Part shown: piece after piece, positions 22,047 to 34,277 of the stretch
Layout: the number at the start of each line of letters is the position of its first letter
How positions within the stretch are numbered: the first letter of the stretch is position 1
NCBI GenBank assembly: GCA_034440635.1
Contig: JAOTON010001680.1
Coordinates: 434,001-498,000 of the forward strand
Direction of reading: 5' to 3'
DNA from: Lepas anatifera
Lineage: Eukaryota > Arthropoda > Thecostraca > Lepadidae
Length of the DNA stretch: 64,000 nt
Program-made: the position numbers and the translations under genes
Notes under the pieces: generated by a model
The model's input: the letters and a program-made list of their open reading frames with translations, nothing else
The model's database searches: none
Told to the model about the DNA's origin: nothing

Positions 22047-22329
22047 CAGGGGCGTAGCCAGGATTTCCCTCAGGGGGAGGGCGCCCCGAAAAGGGCCCCT
22101 GCAACAGCACCAAAAGGGCCCTTATGGGTAAAAAAGGGCTCTGCTTGCTACGAATAGTGCTAAAGTGAAGAGGGCTTAAGAGGCCGTCTTGTATAAAATG
22201 CGAAATTTGGCCACAGAGTATAGTGCGGGCGAGCCGCGCGAAGCGAGGCTCGTGTCCTCAGAGAGGCCCTTCGGGCCCTCAGGGGGGGGGGCGACTGTCC
22301 CTGCCGCCCCCCTCTTGGCTACGACCCTG
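22047..22329 (+). mobile_element. 283-bp hAT-type MITE with perfect 8-bp target duplication
   Basis: Begins CAGGGGCGTAGCCAGG and ends CTTGGCTACGACCCTG, with GTCGCTGG directly repeated at 22039-22046 and 22330-22337. The interior is GC-rich (GGGCCC blocks) and matches the copy at 33450. The 8-bp duplication and CAG-start ends point to hAT mobilisation in trans. No coding capacity. Confidence 0.88.
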
Positions 22330-22337
22330 GTCGCTGG

Positions 22338-24635
22338 GAGATGAGGGCTTGCGCCGACAGCGGACACGTGATCAGTTGGCTAGGTTCCAGGAAGTGCAGA
22401 GCCGCGGGCGGCCGTCGTCGACCGAACACCCACTGCCCTAGGCCGGCATTTGTAGTGAATTGCGCCAGAGGTACACAGCGTCACCCAGCCAGACCCCAGG
22501 TGAGTGGGCTGCGCTGGCGCAGCTGAGGCTTGTGAAGCGCAGCTGGGTTCAACAATAATATATGACTTAACTTGGTATGTTTTTGAACAACAGATTTACA
22601 CTTCTATTTAAACCAGTTCCACTTAGCACAGGTTATGAATGTGTTTGCTAAATTTATAGGGGAAAGTGGGGGTCATGGACACCGTGGGTAAGACGGACAC
22701 CCCTGTTTGGGAGGAACTGACAGCGCCTGACCGGGAAAGCGTGTAATACGCTTACTTTTAGCTCGCGTCGGTCGCAGAAAACGTTGGGTTCGGTAGCTCT
22801 CTGGGATTTATACAATTTTCATAAAAGTAAAACTGCAACTCTGTGTTATTTTCACAATCGAATTCTTAAGATCATTGCTGGATGTTTCTATAGATACATT
22901 ATTGGTATTACGTAATATGGCTCTTCAAGATGTTACATTTGCTCACTGCAGTCGCTGACTGTGTAATCGCAATGTCATCCAAATCATGTCCACGTTTGTT
23001 TAGGAAGGGAAAATGGGGTGAGACGGACACCACGTGTGGGGCAAGATGGACATGGTGTCCATGTTGTCCCACAAGGTATATTTAATTTTATATGATATAA
23101 GCTTAAATAAACAAGTTTATCAGGGCTTTGGGGTCCAGCGATACACCTGAGCGGAGGTGGTTTTGACTGATGGTTGGGGGGTGGGGGTGGGGGTGGTTGG
23201 GGACACAGGGCCCGAAATGCTGGAGACATACCATTAAATTTGGGGGTCATCCAGGGGCAGGTGTACCCTTCGATCCTCAGGCCCCCTGAAATGGTCACGG
23301 TGCCCCCTGAGATTGATGGCCCCTAAAGTGTCGCTTCAACCCTCCCTAGGGCGGGGAGGAGCGCTCTTAGTCCTCCTTTGGATTTACCGCCCACTTGGTA
23401 GGTTTTGCGTTCCAAAGTGGCACCCCTGGCAGACGCGAACCCGGATTTTTATTTGGCGGGGGAGGGTAGAGGGGCAGCAGGCCGGTGGAGGGGGATTTTG
23501 CCTTGGGAGAACTTGTTCACCAAGGGCGGGATTTTTGCATCCTAGGGGGTGAGGAATTGTTTTAGGGGCGGCGTGTTGGGTGCAGGGTGGGAGTCAGCGT
23601 AGCACGCCTCTAACAGTCGGTGAAGGCTCATCCTTCCCTCGATGGGCGACTTAGGCGCCCACATGGATGGGCCGGCACTTTGGAGCTAAGCGTTTGGGGT
23701 CCGGGCCCGCTGCCCCCTGGTGCGCGCCCACCCCTGATCCGATGGCCCCCCGGCAAGGTGCCGTCCCTCTGATCGGCGATCCTGGATCAACCTTGCACAG
23801 TTCCCGACAGCCCTTGATACTTTAATCCTCCACCATAAAAAATCGAAAATCTGACCCCCTTTGACCCTTTGACGGAAAGGTAAAAATGCCTCCTTCCCGC
23901 GGCGGACGACAGTCGCCTAGTGGATGGATGCAGATGTAAATCTTTAAGGCCTGGTTCGATCCTTTGTTCATCTTGTCCATCTTTCCCCATGGGGTGACCA
24001 TGCTCCCACTAGGTGGGGCGAAATGGACTTTTGCTACTTTTTCTAAACTTTGAATTTTAATAGGATATTACAGACACCTAGCTGCTTGCACAGTGGAAGA
24101 TAAATGTCTGAAGTATCTCTACAGCAAAATGGGAACGAAAAGCTCATTAAGTCATCAAACTCCACCATCGTTATGGTGTCCTCCCCTTCCCTAAATGGGT
24201 TTTCGGACTTTCTTTCGCAGTCAGTTTTGATAGTTTTGGTCATTTTTAAGGGGAGAGGGAAGCGGCGTCCAACTCTCCAAGTATTGAATATCTCTTCATC
24301 TTTATCGAATTAGGGGCCACCTACAGGGATCGCAAAACCTGTCATTTTTCCATTCTAAATGGTGACAGCCCAAGGTGGGCAAGGTGACAAAAATTAGCCG
24401 AGATGTTTCTTTCAGACCAGAAAGGGAACAAATCACCGAAATTGGCCCCTGTTATTTGAGCTCGCAATGTTTTTCAACAACTGGGATGTTCCAGGAGCAT
24501 CCATTGGCATCCTAGTAACTAAAAACGAGCCAAATCTTGCAGCCTGAGCTGGTGACACATTTATGGTTTGAAATTTTCAATGGTGACACACTGAACACTT
24601 GTTTGGCCTCTGGCCACCTACCCCATCTGATATGT
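22338..24635. other. Intergenic, G/C-homopolymer-rich patches, no gene recognised
   Basis: Contains a phrase repeated within about 350 bp (GACGGACACC and GTGAGACGGACACCACGTG, 22.68-23.06 kb). At about 23190-23330 and 23700-23780 there are fragments resembling the interior of the CATAGGCGGATCCAGG MITEs (for example CCCCTGAAATGGTCACGGTG). No exon seen. Confidence 0.45.
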
Positions 24636-24643
24636 GGTAATGC

Positions 24644-25862
24644 CAGAGCTGGAATCCGGTAGATTTTTTTCTACCGCCGGTATCGGTATTCGGTAGATGA
24701 GCACGGGTCATTCGATTCGGTATTTCGGTAGATTTCCAAAAAAATCTACCAAATGATTCGGTATTCGGTATTTCGGTTCGGTAGATTGAAAAACCTTCTT
24801 TATAAGAACTCTTTATTGCCCATAAAACGCATATTTAAGCCTTTAATACATTTTAGAGCCCTTAAAGCATTTATTTGATCATTTAAGAGGCTTTTGCAAC
24901 CATTTTCTTTAATGTTTCAAAGCCTATAAAGACCTTTTAATCGTAAAAACTAATACATTATCTTCGGCAACACTTTTATAGAACTATGCAGCTGGAAAAA
25001 AGTTAGCAGTGAATCTTTGTTGATTAAATTATTATAGTTGATTTAATTATTATTATTGATTATATTACAATTAACTATTTAAAAAGCAGCCAAGAATTTT
25101 TGCAACACAAATAAAGCTGCCTTGATCTTGCCGTCTTCTTCTTCTTACTCCTGGACGGCGTCGGGGCCCTTCTTGAGGTCCTCCTTCAGGGCAGCCTTGA
25201 ACATTCTACTGTTTCCATTGAGCAGCACCAGCTGTTCGAAGTTGCTGGCTGTCAAGGAGGACCTCTTGGGGCGGAGGATGTTTCCCGCTGTGCTGAACAG
25301 CCTCTCTGCTGCCGCGGAGCTGGGGAGGGCGGTGTTGCACCGGATGAACAGCTTTGAAATTGAAAATATTTTGTTCTAGGTCTGTCCAGTAAATAAATAT
25401 TGGCTCCCACCCCCTCCCCCAACGAGGAGAAGCTTGGGTTTGACCCCCAAACCTCGAGTCTGCGACCGCCCCTGCCGTTATAAACGGGTGCACTCTCAGT
25501 TCTCGCTCGGCAGCAAGTGACTACTTACCTCTCCCAACACTCTGCTGAGACTGCGATCTCTTCTCTTCTTTCACGCAAAATACCATAAAAGGATGCCTCC
25601 AACAATGGCCACGTTGCCTGTGTAGCTCGCGCTGTCATCTTCAATCAACCGCGACCGTGGGAACGAATAGGAAATCCACTGCCCGATTGAATGAAGCGCG
25701 GGAAATTCAAATCTACCGAAAAGTCATTTGGTACATCCATTCGGTATCGGTATCGGTACCGGTAGAGGCTCGTACCGAAAATTCGGTAGCGGTAGATAAA
25801 ATCTACCGCCGGTAGTACCGAAATACCGAAATACCGAATTTCATTCGGTAGTCCCAGCTCTG
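24644..25862 (-). mobile_element. 1.22-kb hAT transposon derivative with 8-bp target duplication
   Basis: The ends are CAGAGCTGG and CCAGCTCTG (24644, 25862), flanked by a perfect GGTAATGC duplication (24636-24643 and 25863-25870). Subterminal repeats of TCGGTATTCGGTA/ACCGAAATACCGAAT fill about 150 bp at each end, as expected for transposase binding. The interior keeps only the C-terminal piece of a hAT transposase on the minus strand (25372-25145). A nested fragment at about 25380-25480 resembles 49344-49505. Confidence 0.92.
25145..25372 (-). pseudogene. hAT transposase C-terminal dimerisation domain remnant
   Basis: The minus strand reads LFIRCNTALPSSAAAERLFS, then TAGNILRPKRSSLTASNFEQ, then LVLLNGN and ends in VQE followed by TAA. 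The ERLFSTAGNI...KRS.L....E.LV.L.. pattern is the hallmark of the hAT C-terminal dimerisation region. The N-terminal zinc finger and catalytic DDE parts are missing, so this is a deletion derivative. Confidence 0.9.
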
Positions 25863-25870
25863 GGTAATGC

Positions 25871-26624
25871 ACATATTTGAGATTACTTGCGGCCAAACCA
25901 ATCGGTTCCCAAAGGGGCGCAGTATGCTGATGTCTTTTAAAAACAGTAACAGGGAGTTGGGAGCCTGATCTGCTGGGGGGGGGTGGCGATTTTGTAAGCT
26001 TATTTGGGTCTCCTAAATGAGATAAAAAACCATGAGCCACTATATGAACAAACAAATACAGCTTAAGCCTAGCACTGTTTCAAAATTAACAACACTATTG
26101 TGATAATAATAAGGATTCATACCACTGTGTCATATGAGGACTTATTATTGCAGAAGATCACGATTTTGAATGCTGAACATAAAACATAACAAAAGGACAA
26201 GAGATACAATTAACGCGAAATACGTACCCTATATGATGAATTAGCCCTGTTCAGATACTGTAGTTCTCGGCAAGAGTTCCGCTCCTCTGGCCTCCAATAG
26301 TTTTTGGAGTTTGACTATGTACTAACTGGCAAGGTTATACGGCGTCGACAACGCCACCCTGCGGGGATAATTTTTGGGATCAGACGGTCAGTATTATAGG
26401 ATCAGCGTGTCTTAAATCCAGGACCTGTGGTTCACAAGGCAGGCTCTACCACTGAGCGCTCTGGTGTTTCTCATTGTTTGATATCTATCTGGAAAAGCGA
26501 ACATATTTTCATGCCCTTAGCATGGCATTATTTAATGCTTTCCGCAAGAGTTCTCGAATTTTTATCGTGTGGCGGAATGGAGACTCCAACGCTGGCCTAA
26601 TTCCCAGTAATCTAAATAAGCAGC
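25871..26624. other. Intergenic, with one SINE
   Basis: Apart from the tRNA-derived SINE at about 26300-26475, no gene or structured element was recognised. Short open frames are chance. Confidence 0.45.
26300..26475 (-). mobile_element. tRNA-derived SINE
   Basis: On the minus strand the head reads GAGCGCTCAGTGGTAGAGCC near 26470-26450 (a Pol III A-box of the TRGYNNARNNGG kind) and GGTCCTGGATTTAAGAC (a degraded B-box). The body TACGGCGTCGACAACGCCAC and TTTTTGGGATCAGA on the plus strand is shared with 56315-56425. Confidence 0.65.
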
Positions 26625-26869
26625 CATAGGCAGATCCAGGGGCCACTTGCCTCCTCGATCAACCCTCCAATGCCCCCTGAAATGGTCACGGCGTCCTCTG
26701 AAAGGTCAATTCCCACCCCCTTCCCTCACGATGCGGGTATCGACACTGTCCGATAGAATTTGGTGCTTCCCTGATGTTTTTTCCCCCAAAATGTTGTGTC
26801 CATCTAGTCCGTATGGGGCTACCTTCCGACCATCCCCCCACCTGATCAGAAACCCTGGATCCGTCTATG
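26625..26869 (+). mobile_element. MITE of the CATAGGCGGATCCAGG family
   Basis: Ends are CATAGGCAGATCCAGG and CCTGGATCCGTCTATG. The interior has CCCCCTGAAATGGTCACGGC and GATGCGGGTATCG, shared with 45815-46120 and 53302-53553. The flanking octamers match at only five of eight bases, so this is an old copy. Confidence 0.7.
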
Positions 26870-27356
26870 TGAACAACGCTTGTTGCGTCCTTTCCTGCAT
26901 AATCCTTATATTCCAAGCGTGATGTGTTAGGTTCGACTCTATTCGTTGTCATTGTGGTCTGAGCTGTCGGGTTGGACGATGGCGAGATAGAGTTTGACAA
27001 ATTTGAGTTGAAGTATGGTAATTTTACGCCTGCCTTCTGCTCACGCCAAGATAGCTGCTGTCTCTACAACTTCCGCTGCGATACAAAGTCCGTCCTGCTA
27101 TCATTAGCCAATTATTCACGTCCACAAATCAGCCCCTAATTCATCGTTAGAATGGTGCGCCAGGGTTAAAATATTTTCTAACACCTGCCCTGTTTTTGCA
27201 GGTTTTGACAGACTGCCAAAAATTAAATATAGAAATTGTTTTTGATAGGCTTAACGCCTCCCGTTGAAAAACAACCTTAGATTAAGACGACCGCACATGA
27301 ACCTGTAACATTGCAGCCTTTTGTTCTAAGAACATTCAATATATTGGGCATTAATG
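26870..27356. other. Intergenic, nothing recognised
   Basis: Unique AT-rich sequence between a MITE and the 27.36-kb minisatellite; no gene or RNA seen. Confidence 0.5.
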
Positions 27357-28053
27357 TGTAGGTACTGTAGGTTTGTAGATATGTAGGTACTGTAGGTCTG
27401 TAGGTCTGTAGATCTGTAGGTACTGTAGGTCTGTAGGTACTGTAGGTCTGTAGATCTGTAGGTACTGTAGGTCTGTAGGTACTGTAGATCTGTAGATCTG
27501 TAGGTACTGTAGATCTGTAGGTACTGTAGGTCTGTAGATATGTAGGTACTGTAGGTCTGTAGGTACTGTAGGTCTGTAGATCTGTAGGTACTGTAGTTCT
27601 GTAGGTACTGTAGGTCTGTAAATATGTAGGTACTGTAGGTCTGTAGGTCTGTAGATCTGTAGGTACTGTAAGTCTGTAGGTACTGTAGGTCTGTAGATCT
27701 GTAGGTACTGTAGGTCTGTAGGTACTGTAGGTCTGTAGGTACTGTAGGTCTGTAGATCTGTAGGTACTGTAGGTCTGTAGGTACTGTAGGTCTGTAGATA
27801 TGTAGGTACTGTAGGTCTGTAGGTACTGTAGGTCTGTAGATCTGTAGGTACTGTAGGTCTGTAGGTACAGTATGTCTGTAGATATGTAGGTACTGTAGGT
27901 CTGTAGGTACTGTAGGTCTGTAGGTACTGTAGGTCTGTAGATCTGTAGGTACTGTAGGTCTGTAGATATGTAGGTACTGTAGGTCTGTAGGTACTGTAGG
28001 TTTGTAGATCTGTAGGTACTGTAGGTACTGTAGATCTGTAGGTACTGTAGGTC
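27357..28053. repeat. ~700-bp minisatellite made of 8-mers and 9-mers
   Basis: Built almost entirely of three words: GGTCTGTA, GATCTGTA and GGTACTGTA, with rare variants. The 8-mers and 9-mers alternate in non-random order (for example GGTACTGTAGGTCTGTAGAT recurs), giving higher-order periods of 17, 25 and 34 bp. It contains no long open frame and is sharply bounded on both sides. Confidence 0.95.
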
Positions 28054-28435
28054 TTCTCAGCTCGGCGCCGATGTCAGAAGGTCATGGCGAGCTTACCGAA
28101 TGTCATCAGACTTTCCTGCTTACTTTTGCTTACTAATGCTTTGCTAACTTTTGCCGTTTTATACTTTAAATTTATTTCAACTAGTAAAAGGCACTGGAAT
28201 GTAAAACAAACTATTGTTTCCATAATAGAAGCCCAACTCTAGTATCTGTCCACTATAAACGCATATAATTTTGAATTTTATGAAAAAATGTGGTTTATTC
28301 TTTTATCGCGTTAAGTCTTACGATAGATAAAGTGAGATTGACTCGATGTGTATTATATACAGAGACTAACTATTACTATTATTATATTATTGGATGGGAC
28401 TGAGTGCGTTAGCACATATATAAATCCAGCATTTC

Positions 28436-28650
28436 CGATGGGGGTGGCACAATACCAGGAGGGGAGGGGCTTCCAGACAAGGGGGATGCCACTATTGAGA
28501 GGTAAAATTTATCAGATAGGCGTCAAATCCTATTGCAGGGATGTTGATACTCGCATTCCGGGGCCAGGGGAAAGTGAATTTTGAGGAGGGGCACCATCAA
28601 CCCTCCAGGGAGGTGCCGAGGGTCGATCGGTGGTTGGTTGGGGACAATTT
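28436..28650 (+). mobile_element. Internal fragment of a CATAGGCGGATCCAGG-family MITE
   Basis: Shares the interior order of 45815-46120 (GATAGGCGTCAAATCCTAT, CTCGCATTCCGGGG, GGGGCACCATCAACCCTCC, GTGCCGAGGGTCGATCGG), but clear terminal repeats are missing. Confidence 0.55.
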
Positions 28651-28659
28651 GCTCCTTTG

Positions 28660-29340
28660 TTCTGCCTATGCAGTGACAAGGTTCAGAATATGCATATGTG
28701 TTACTTCGATCATCTGGACATTATTTTTTTCAGTCTGGGACGTCCTTATTTCGGGCCCACTATAAGGAGTGCACCTTTTCTACCAGGGTGACGAGAAGCC
28801 ACTGCCTATAATACCACTTCCACTTCGGGCATAGTACTTACATATGCTGAAAGCTAAGACCCTCATAAACTCGACTCCATATTTTTTCGCGTCGTATACA
28901 TTTTTTAAAGGAACAATTTTCTATCCATCCAGAAAGTTGTCTGCATAACTGTATGAATGTATACAGGAGCGTTGGAAATATGGTCAAAGTTCGGGGGGGG
29001 CAGCGGGAATTTTCAAGTCATTTCTTTCCAGTCAACGCCATAGAGTTAATGTTTAAGAATCGTGAAAGTTGGGGGGGCAGCTGCCCCCTGCCCCCCGGTT
29101 CCTACGTCCCTGAATGTATATGTATTTATCACAACAGGCACAGACCCAATTATAGGTGAAGTCAATGAAAGGTGAAACATATAATCAATCACCAACAGCC
29201 TGCTTCTAAAAACGTGCTAAAAACAATTTCAAAATGCAAAAAGCACAGGTTCTCACTTCGTTTGTCACCTGCTTCTGATAATCAAACTGTCTCACTGACA
29301 TAGAATAGCTGCTTGAGCTGTTGTAAAGGAGACGATACAC
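28660..29340. other. Intergenic, nothing recognised
   Basis: No gene; a short G-rich patch (about 28990-29100) ends in GCCCCCTGCCCCCCGG, resembling MITE ends but without a partner. Confidence 0.4.
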
Positions 29341-29344
29341 TTCT

Positions 29345-29797
29345 GGAAGGGAATGTGGCACCCTGGTGGAATTCTGTATTTTTTGTAATTAGGGGTACTT
29401 TTAGCCGAAAATCATGGAAGGGTCCATGATTTCTCTGAAAAATGTACAATAAGCTCAATATTTTGATTTTTAAAAAACTCTTCTAAGGAGAGAAATAAAT
29501 ACCTGCCTATGAATGATGTCATGATCTGGCAACCACTACCATATTCAACAGGCTTCAAGGGCTTCGATTGACTGAAACTCGCCGTGACGCCAGCATATGT
29601 CGTCACACCAACATGGCTGTCAACTGTGGCGTGCTGCTAAGGGTACATGTAGGGTAAATTTCAGGTAGGTTTTAGCTTTTCTCTACGGAATTTTTGAGTT
29701 TCAAGGCAAACTATATATTGAGTACCGGGTTTTCTGACATGCTTTATGACTTGCCTACTCAGTTAAAATCACGCTATAAAGGTGCCACATTCCTTTC
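29345..29797. mobile_element. Possible short TIR element
   Basis: GGAAGGGAATGTGGCACC at 29345-29362 faces GGTGCCACATTCCTTTC at 29781-29797, an inverted repeat of about 17 bp with one mismatch enclosing about 420 bp. No target duplication was evident and only this copy was seen. Confidence 0.4.
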
Positions 29798-32700
29798 AAG
29801 TCCTGCAATAGGATCCGTCAAGATATCGTTTGTTGGTGAGTAAGATTTGCTCCAACTAAGATTTACACTTGTTACGGATTTGCTCTAATTAATAAATTGC
29901 CGAGGTTAGAACAAAAAATTGAATAAATGATACAGACTTAACTATTTCCTCTAAGATACATTGCTCTACGAAACGAACAACATCCACACACTGTTTAGAA
30001 GTATTTGTCTTGCGGGATCACACAGATTGTCACGATCTCAACCCGGCCCCACTTGTACTCTGTCTGTACCCACCTCATCGTGGGAGGTTCGATTGGACAT
30101 CTCCTCCCTCTATAATCTCGGGAACCGGCAGTGGTATGGAAAACATCGGAACGGTACTGAAAGCGCCCTGACCGCTCTTACTGCTAAAGAGAGATACGCG
30201 AAAAAATTTATTGGCTAGATCAAAAGGTCACAAGAAGTTATTTCAGAAGTATTTTTTATGATTTTTGCGAATTCAGCCTCCAAATGCCTTACAATCACTT
30301 TCAAAGTCAAAATTTCTTGACAACTTATCGGTAATTCTCACTATCAATCAAATGACGCAGCCTCAGCTATGACCATCAATTTCTCCAAGAACTAGGTCAT
30401 ATCTGTCCTAAAAATCTGGTGTAACACTTCGGGCTATCACAAAAAAACTTCAAAAAGCGATATTCCAAAACTCTTTTGAAACATAAACATAGGAGTTTAA
30501 AGAAATCACAATTAACCAATCAAAAGTCTAGTAATTCTTATACCGGGGTCACGTGACCTATCTGACGCAAAAGTTTCGTCATCCTGGGAGTTTTGTAGAA
30601 GACAAATGAAGACCCGAGTTACCAAACGAATGAAGACTCGAAAGATTATTTTATGCTCCATTTTTAGGGCAGAACAATTCATTTTGTAGTTTTTAAAGGC
30701 TATATAAGTTAATTTCAAATACAAATAAAGGAAAAGAGGCATTTAAAAAACAAAATTACTTTAAAACTTAAAACAACTTTTGAAAATGAACAGATGAAGA
30801 GCAGGTTCCAGCCTTTTACTGGTACCGTTAACATATTTCAATAGTTGGTGAGTGGTCTCCAAAAATTTTACCGAAGATGCAAAAAATAGTTGACAGTGCT
30901 ATAATTAAGATTTTTTTAAAAAGCAAGAAGCCACAATAATTTTTTTCGTGTATCTTTCTTTAAAACAAGTTTGAACCATATCAGTTAACCCGTGACGTCA
31001 CAAGGTGTCAAAATTGATTACATTTAGGATTTAGGAAAGCTCTTACAATTCGTGAACTATTATGAACAAAGAAAAAGGCCTCAATGTATAAATCTTGATC
31101 GGAAGATTCTAAGTGCCCGTGAAATATGACCCTGTAAGATCACGTAATGATCCTGGTCTTAGGTTTGCCTTAGGTTAAGTAATAGTCTTTTCAGTTCATG
31201 TGACACGCCACTCAAATCCTTGGATCATCATCTTCACTACGAAATCAAATGTATTGCTGTATCGTGTTTCGTTCAAATTTCATACACAAATTCGAAAAGT
31301 GTGACCTTCGGTGACTTCTCGTGACCTCGTTATTGACCTGACCTCAAAAGTGTGCAAATTTCAGATTTATCTTTCCAAGAACTTTGTAGTGATGTTTAGA
31401 AACCAGATCTAGCCCTTCTAGGGGCTAAGATACACCATGGTTTTTTGCCTAATTTCGAAAAGCAAAATCACCTTATATGCGTTTAGAAATGATGCCATAT
31501 CTTGTTGACATGACCTCACATAAATTGTTGGTCATCAGTTGTCAAATTGATCACTTAAAAAGTTCCAAAGCGACGCGTCTCCTCCAAATCGGCTCGGCAT
31601 CATTCGGAAAAATTGAGGGTGGACCGGTTGGCCCCCAAAGCGGTAAAGGTTTAATCAAGTGAAGGGTTAATCAAGCAGAAACATGCGAAGATTAAGTTGA
31701 TATGACAAAACAAAGTGCATGCGTACATTATTTTCTATTCTCCTTGAATCTTATATGCACGACTTTGCCTTTGCAAAGATCCAGAATCCTTTTTGGAGGA
31801 CTTTGAAGTCTTCTCATTGAAATGATGGCTTGACAACAGATATATGAGGCTGTTTCCCGCGATCTGGAGTTTATTACAAAGTGAAGAGGCAGTTCACGTA
31901 GTGGTCTATTACGTGTCTTCTACAACCTGAAAACGCCTCATGTAGATGCTGTAGTGGCATGGTTATGCCATGGATTACCAAAGCAAATAATCCTCACCAC
32001 GCAAACTCTTTGAAGTAGTCCAAACACTATTCATAGTTCAACGTATACCTCACGATGAAGTATGGGCCAGTGTGCCAGTAATTCTAGCCCTAATGATTTT
32101 GCCAGTTAATAAATATCGGATACCAGATGGAATGTCCCTCCTTTGTCAAAATAAGAATTAAGATGGATCAGTTCAATCAATAAGATGGATCAATGGATCA
32201 GTGTGCCATCAATCTCGACCCTAGAGATTTGGTTAGTAAAAACGTCTTGCTTGGTACCCAATCTTTCCGCGACTTCTGTCCTGATTCGGGACTGCTGAAA
32301 CACCTCCAAGACGCCGTATTTAACTCTGGTTACTGCTGCAAATATTTACTTCATCCTGGTTCAAAGTTGACGATTCTCACTCTGTTGTAAATTCTGTTGC
32401 CTTATTTTTTATTTCTAAATCCCAGTTTGAATACGTAAGGCTTGAATTCCGTCCATTTCCACGAATAGTGTCATTCGCTGCAGTATCCCTTGTTGACTGC
32501 TCGTTTGATTCTGACAGCCTCATTATAATATTATTATGTGTTTGGTACAGCGCCCTTGTTCGCTGCGCTTGTAATTCTGGCAGCCTCTTGGTAATTATTA
32601 TTCGTTTATTAGAGTACCATGCCAATGAACTCGACAAATTTGACAGTTTTCTTTTAGAGAATTTTGCGCCCCTGAATTTACTCTCTGAGGCCTTGGAGAG

Positions 32701-33440
32701 AACGTGGTTTTGCATCTGGATGATTCGATTTTCTGCTCCGACAAGGTGCCCTGTCACGTCAATACATTTACAAGTATGACTATTGTTGTCACTGGCCTCT
32801 GGCAGGCGCATTTCAATGCGAATTTTGTCCCTAGATGATGTAGAAGGGCGTGACACTTCGTAAAGTTTGAAAATATTTGGTTATTTTTCTATTTCTGTAC
32901 ACTTTTTCGCTTCGGCTAATGACTTCACCTACGTTTAGAGAACAAGCTTTTTTCTGGCCATTAAATCGCCTATTTTACGATCGTAGGGAAAAGATTGGAA
33001 GGCAGCCGGAGTGATGAAATGCGTATACACCAGTTCGTCTATACCATAAGCGTCGCTTCTGGCTAAAAGTGCTCCTCGTTGCCTTCGGCGGGGGCTGGTT
33101 ATACAAATATCTGGTTTTCTCCCATTTTGACTGAGATCAATAAATCTTTGGCCAAGAAGTGGGGGCCAAGCCCCCCTGCCTTTTCCAACGCTTATGGCCC
33201 ATATGAAGTGTGTGAGACAACACACGCGTAATATGAAAAGTTCACAAGAACTAAGTTCGTACGTTTTTCGAATGTATGTGCATTCCAACATTAGTTACGA
33301 TATTCAGCACGTTAGACGTGGTAAAGAACCTCACAAAAACCAAGAAAGAGATATTGTCAAGGAATCTAAATATCTTTAAGTTGCTGTGGTGGATCCAAGG
33401 GAGGGTGGCTCACGCCCCCCCGACATGTTTTAGCCCCTAT
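29798..33440. other. Intergenic, AGGTCA-motif patches, no gene recognised
   Basis: 31130-31530 has several GTGACCT/TGACCTGACCTC motifs like those in the TTAA elements, but no element ends were found. A 159-codon minus-strand frame (32856-32377) is intact and reads SRPSTSSRDKIRIEMRLPEA at its start; I do not recognise it, and no splice, start or repeat evidence supports a gene. Everything else is AT-rich. Confidence 0.4.
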
Positions 33441-33449
33441 AGTTAATAC

Positions 33450-33734
33450 CAGGGGCGTAGCCGGGGTTTTGCTCAGGGAGGGGCGGTGCCCTGAAAAGGG
33501 TCCCTGCAGCAACGCCAAAAGGGTCCTGATGGGTAAAAAGGGCCCTGCTTGTTACAGAATAGAGTGCTGTAGAGGGTTTAAGAGGACCATATCTGGTGTG
33601 AAATTACAAATTTGGCCACAGAGCATAGTGTGGGCGAGCAGCGCTCTTGCGCGGCCCGCGTCCTCAAGGGGGCCCTTCGGGCCCTCAGGGGGGGCGGCCG
33701 TCCCTGCCGCCCCCCCCCCTTGGCTACGCCAAGG
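33450..33734 (+). mobile_element. 285-bp hAT-type MITE, second copy
   Basis: Homologous to 22047-22329 over its length (CAGGGGCGTAGCC start, CCTGAAAAGGG, CGCCAAAAGGG, GGTAAAAAGGGC, GGCCACAGAG, GGGCCCTTCGGGCCCTCAGG). Flanked by a perfect GTTAATAC duplication at 33442-33449 and 33735-33742. The last bases of the right end are mutated. Confidence 0.85.
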
Positions 33735-34029
33735 GTTAATACTTCAATGAGGGTCTGCCCGAGGTACTGATGGGTGAGACTCAAGGCCCCTAGCCCCCCC
33801 CCATGAATTTCTGGATCTGCCACGGGCAAGTGTACATACATATGTGCGTAGCAAGAAAACACGTGAACAATGTAGAATGGCAATGCTCACGCTAAAACAT
33901 CTTGGCCTATTTAGGTTTGGGGACGGGAACGTTCATGAATTTTGAATCTATCGTAGATTTTATATTACCGTGTCAGTGGGAACCTAGCCGGGACCACCAC
34001 TCTGTAGACCGAGGGAAGATATCAAGCGT

Positions 34030-34142
34030 AATAGCTTCAACAATGACGATATCCCTGCCCCACCGTGGATCGAGGGGGAATAAACCGTGGATAGCTCCAA
34101 CAATGACGATATTCCTCTTCCCCTCCGTGGATCGAAGGGAGA
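34030..34142. repeat. ~62-bp tandem duplication
   Basis: ATAGCTTCAACAATGACGAT at 34030 recurs as ATAGCTCCAACAATGACGAT at 34092, each followed by a C-rich run and CCGTGGATCGA. A diverged pair; no function seen. Confidence 0.7.
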
Positions 34143-34277
34143 TCTCCGGCCATGAATAACGCTCACGATGACGGTAGAGTAGCAAGACAAGTCTCCCGCT
34201 AAGTAGTAATGCTGTGTGCCTTGCCCGACAATAACTGTATCAGTCGGTTGTAAACTAACCACGCATCTTTTTGTTAG

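Noticed and set aside
27357..28053. CRISPR-like regular array
   Set aside because: No unique spacers: the array is made wholly of 8- and 9-bp words, in a eukaryotic context.
32377..32856. 159-codon minus-strand frame
   Set aside because: No recognisable domain, no splice or repeat support; kept only as a note because chance frames of this length are not rare here.
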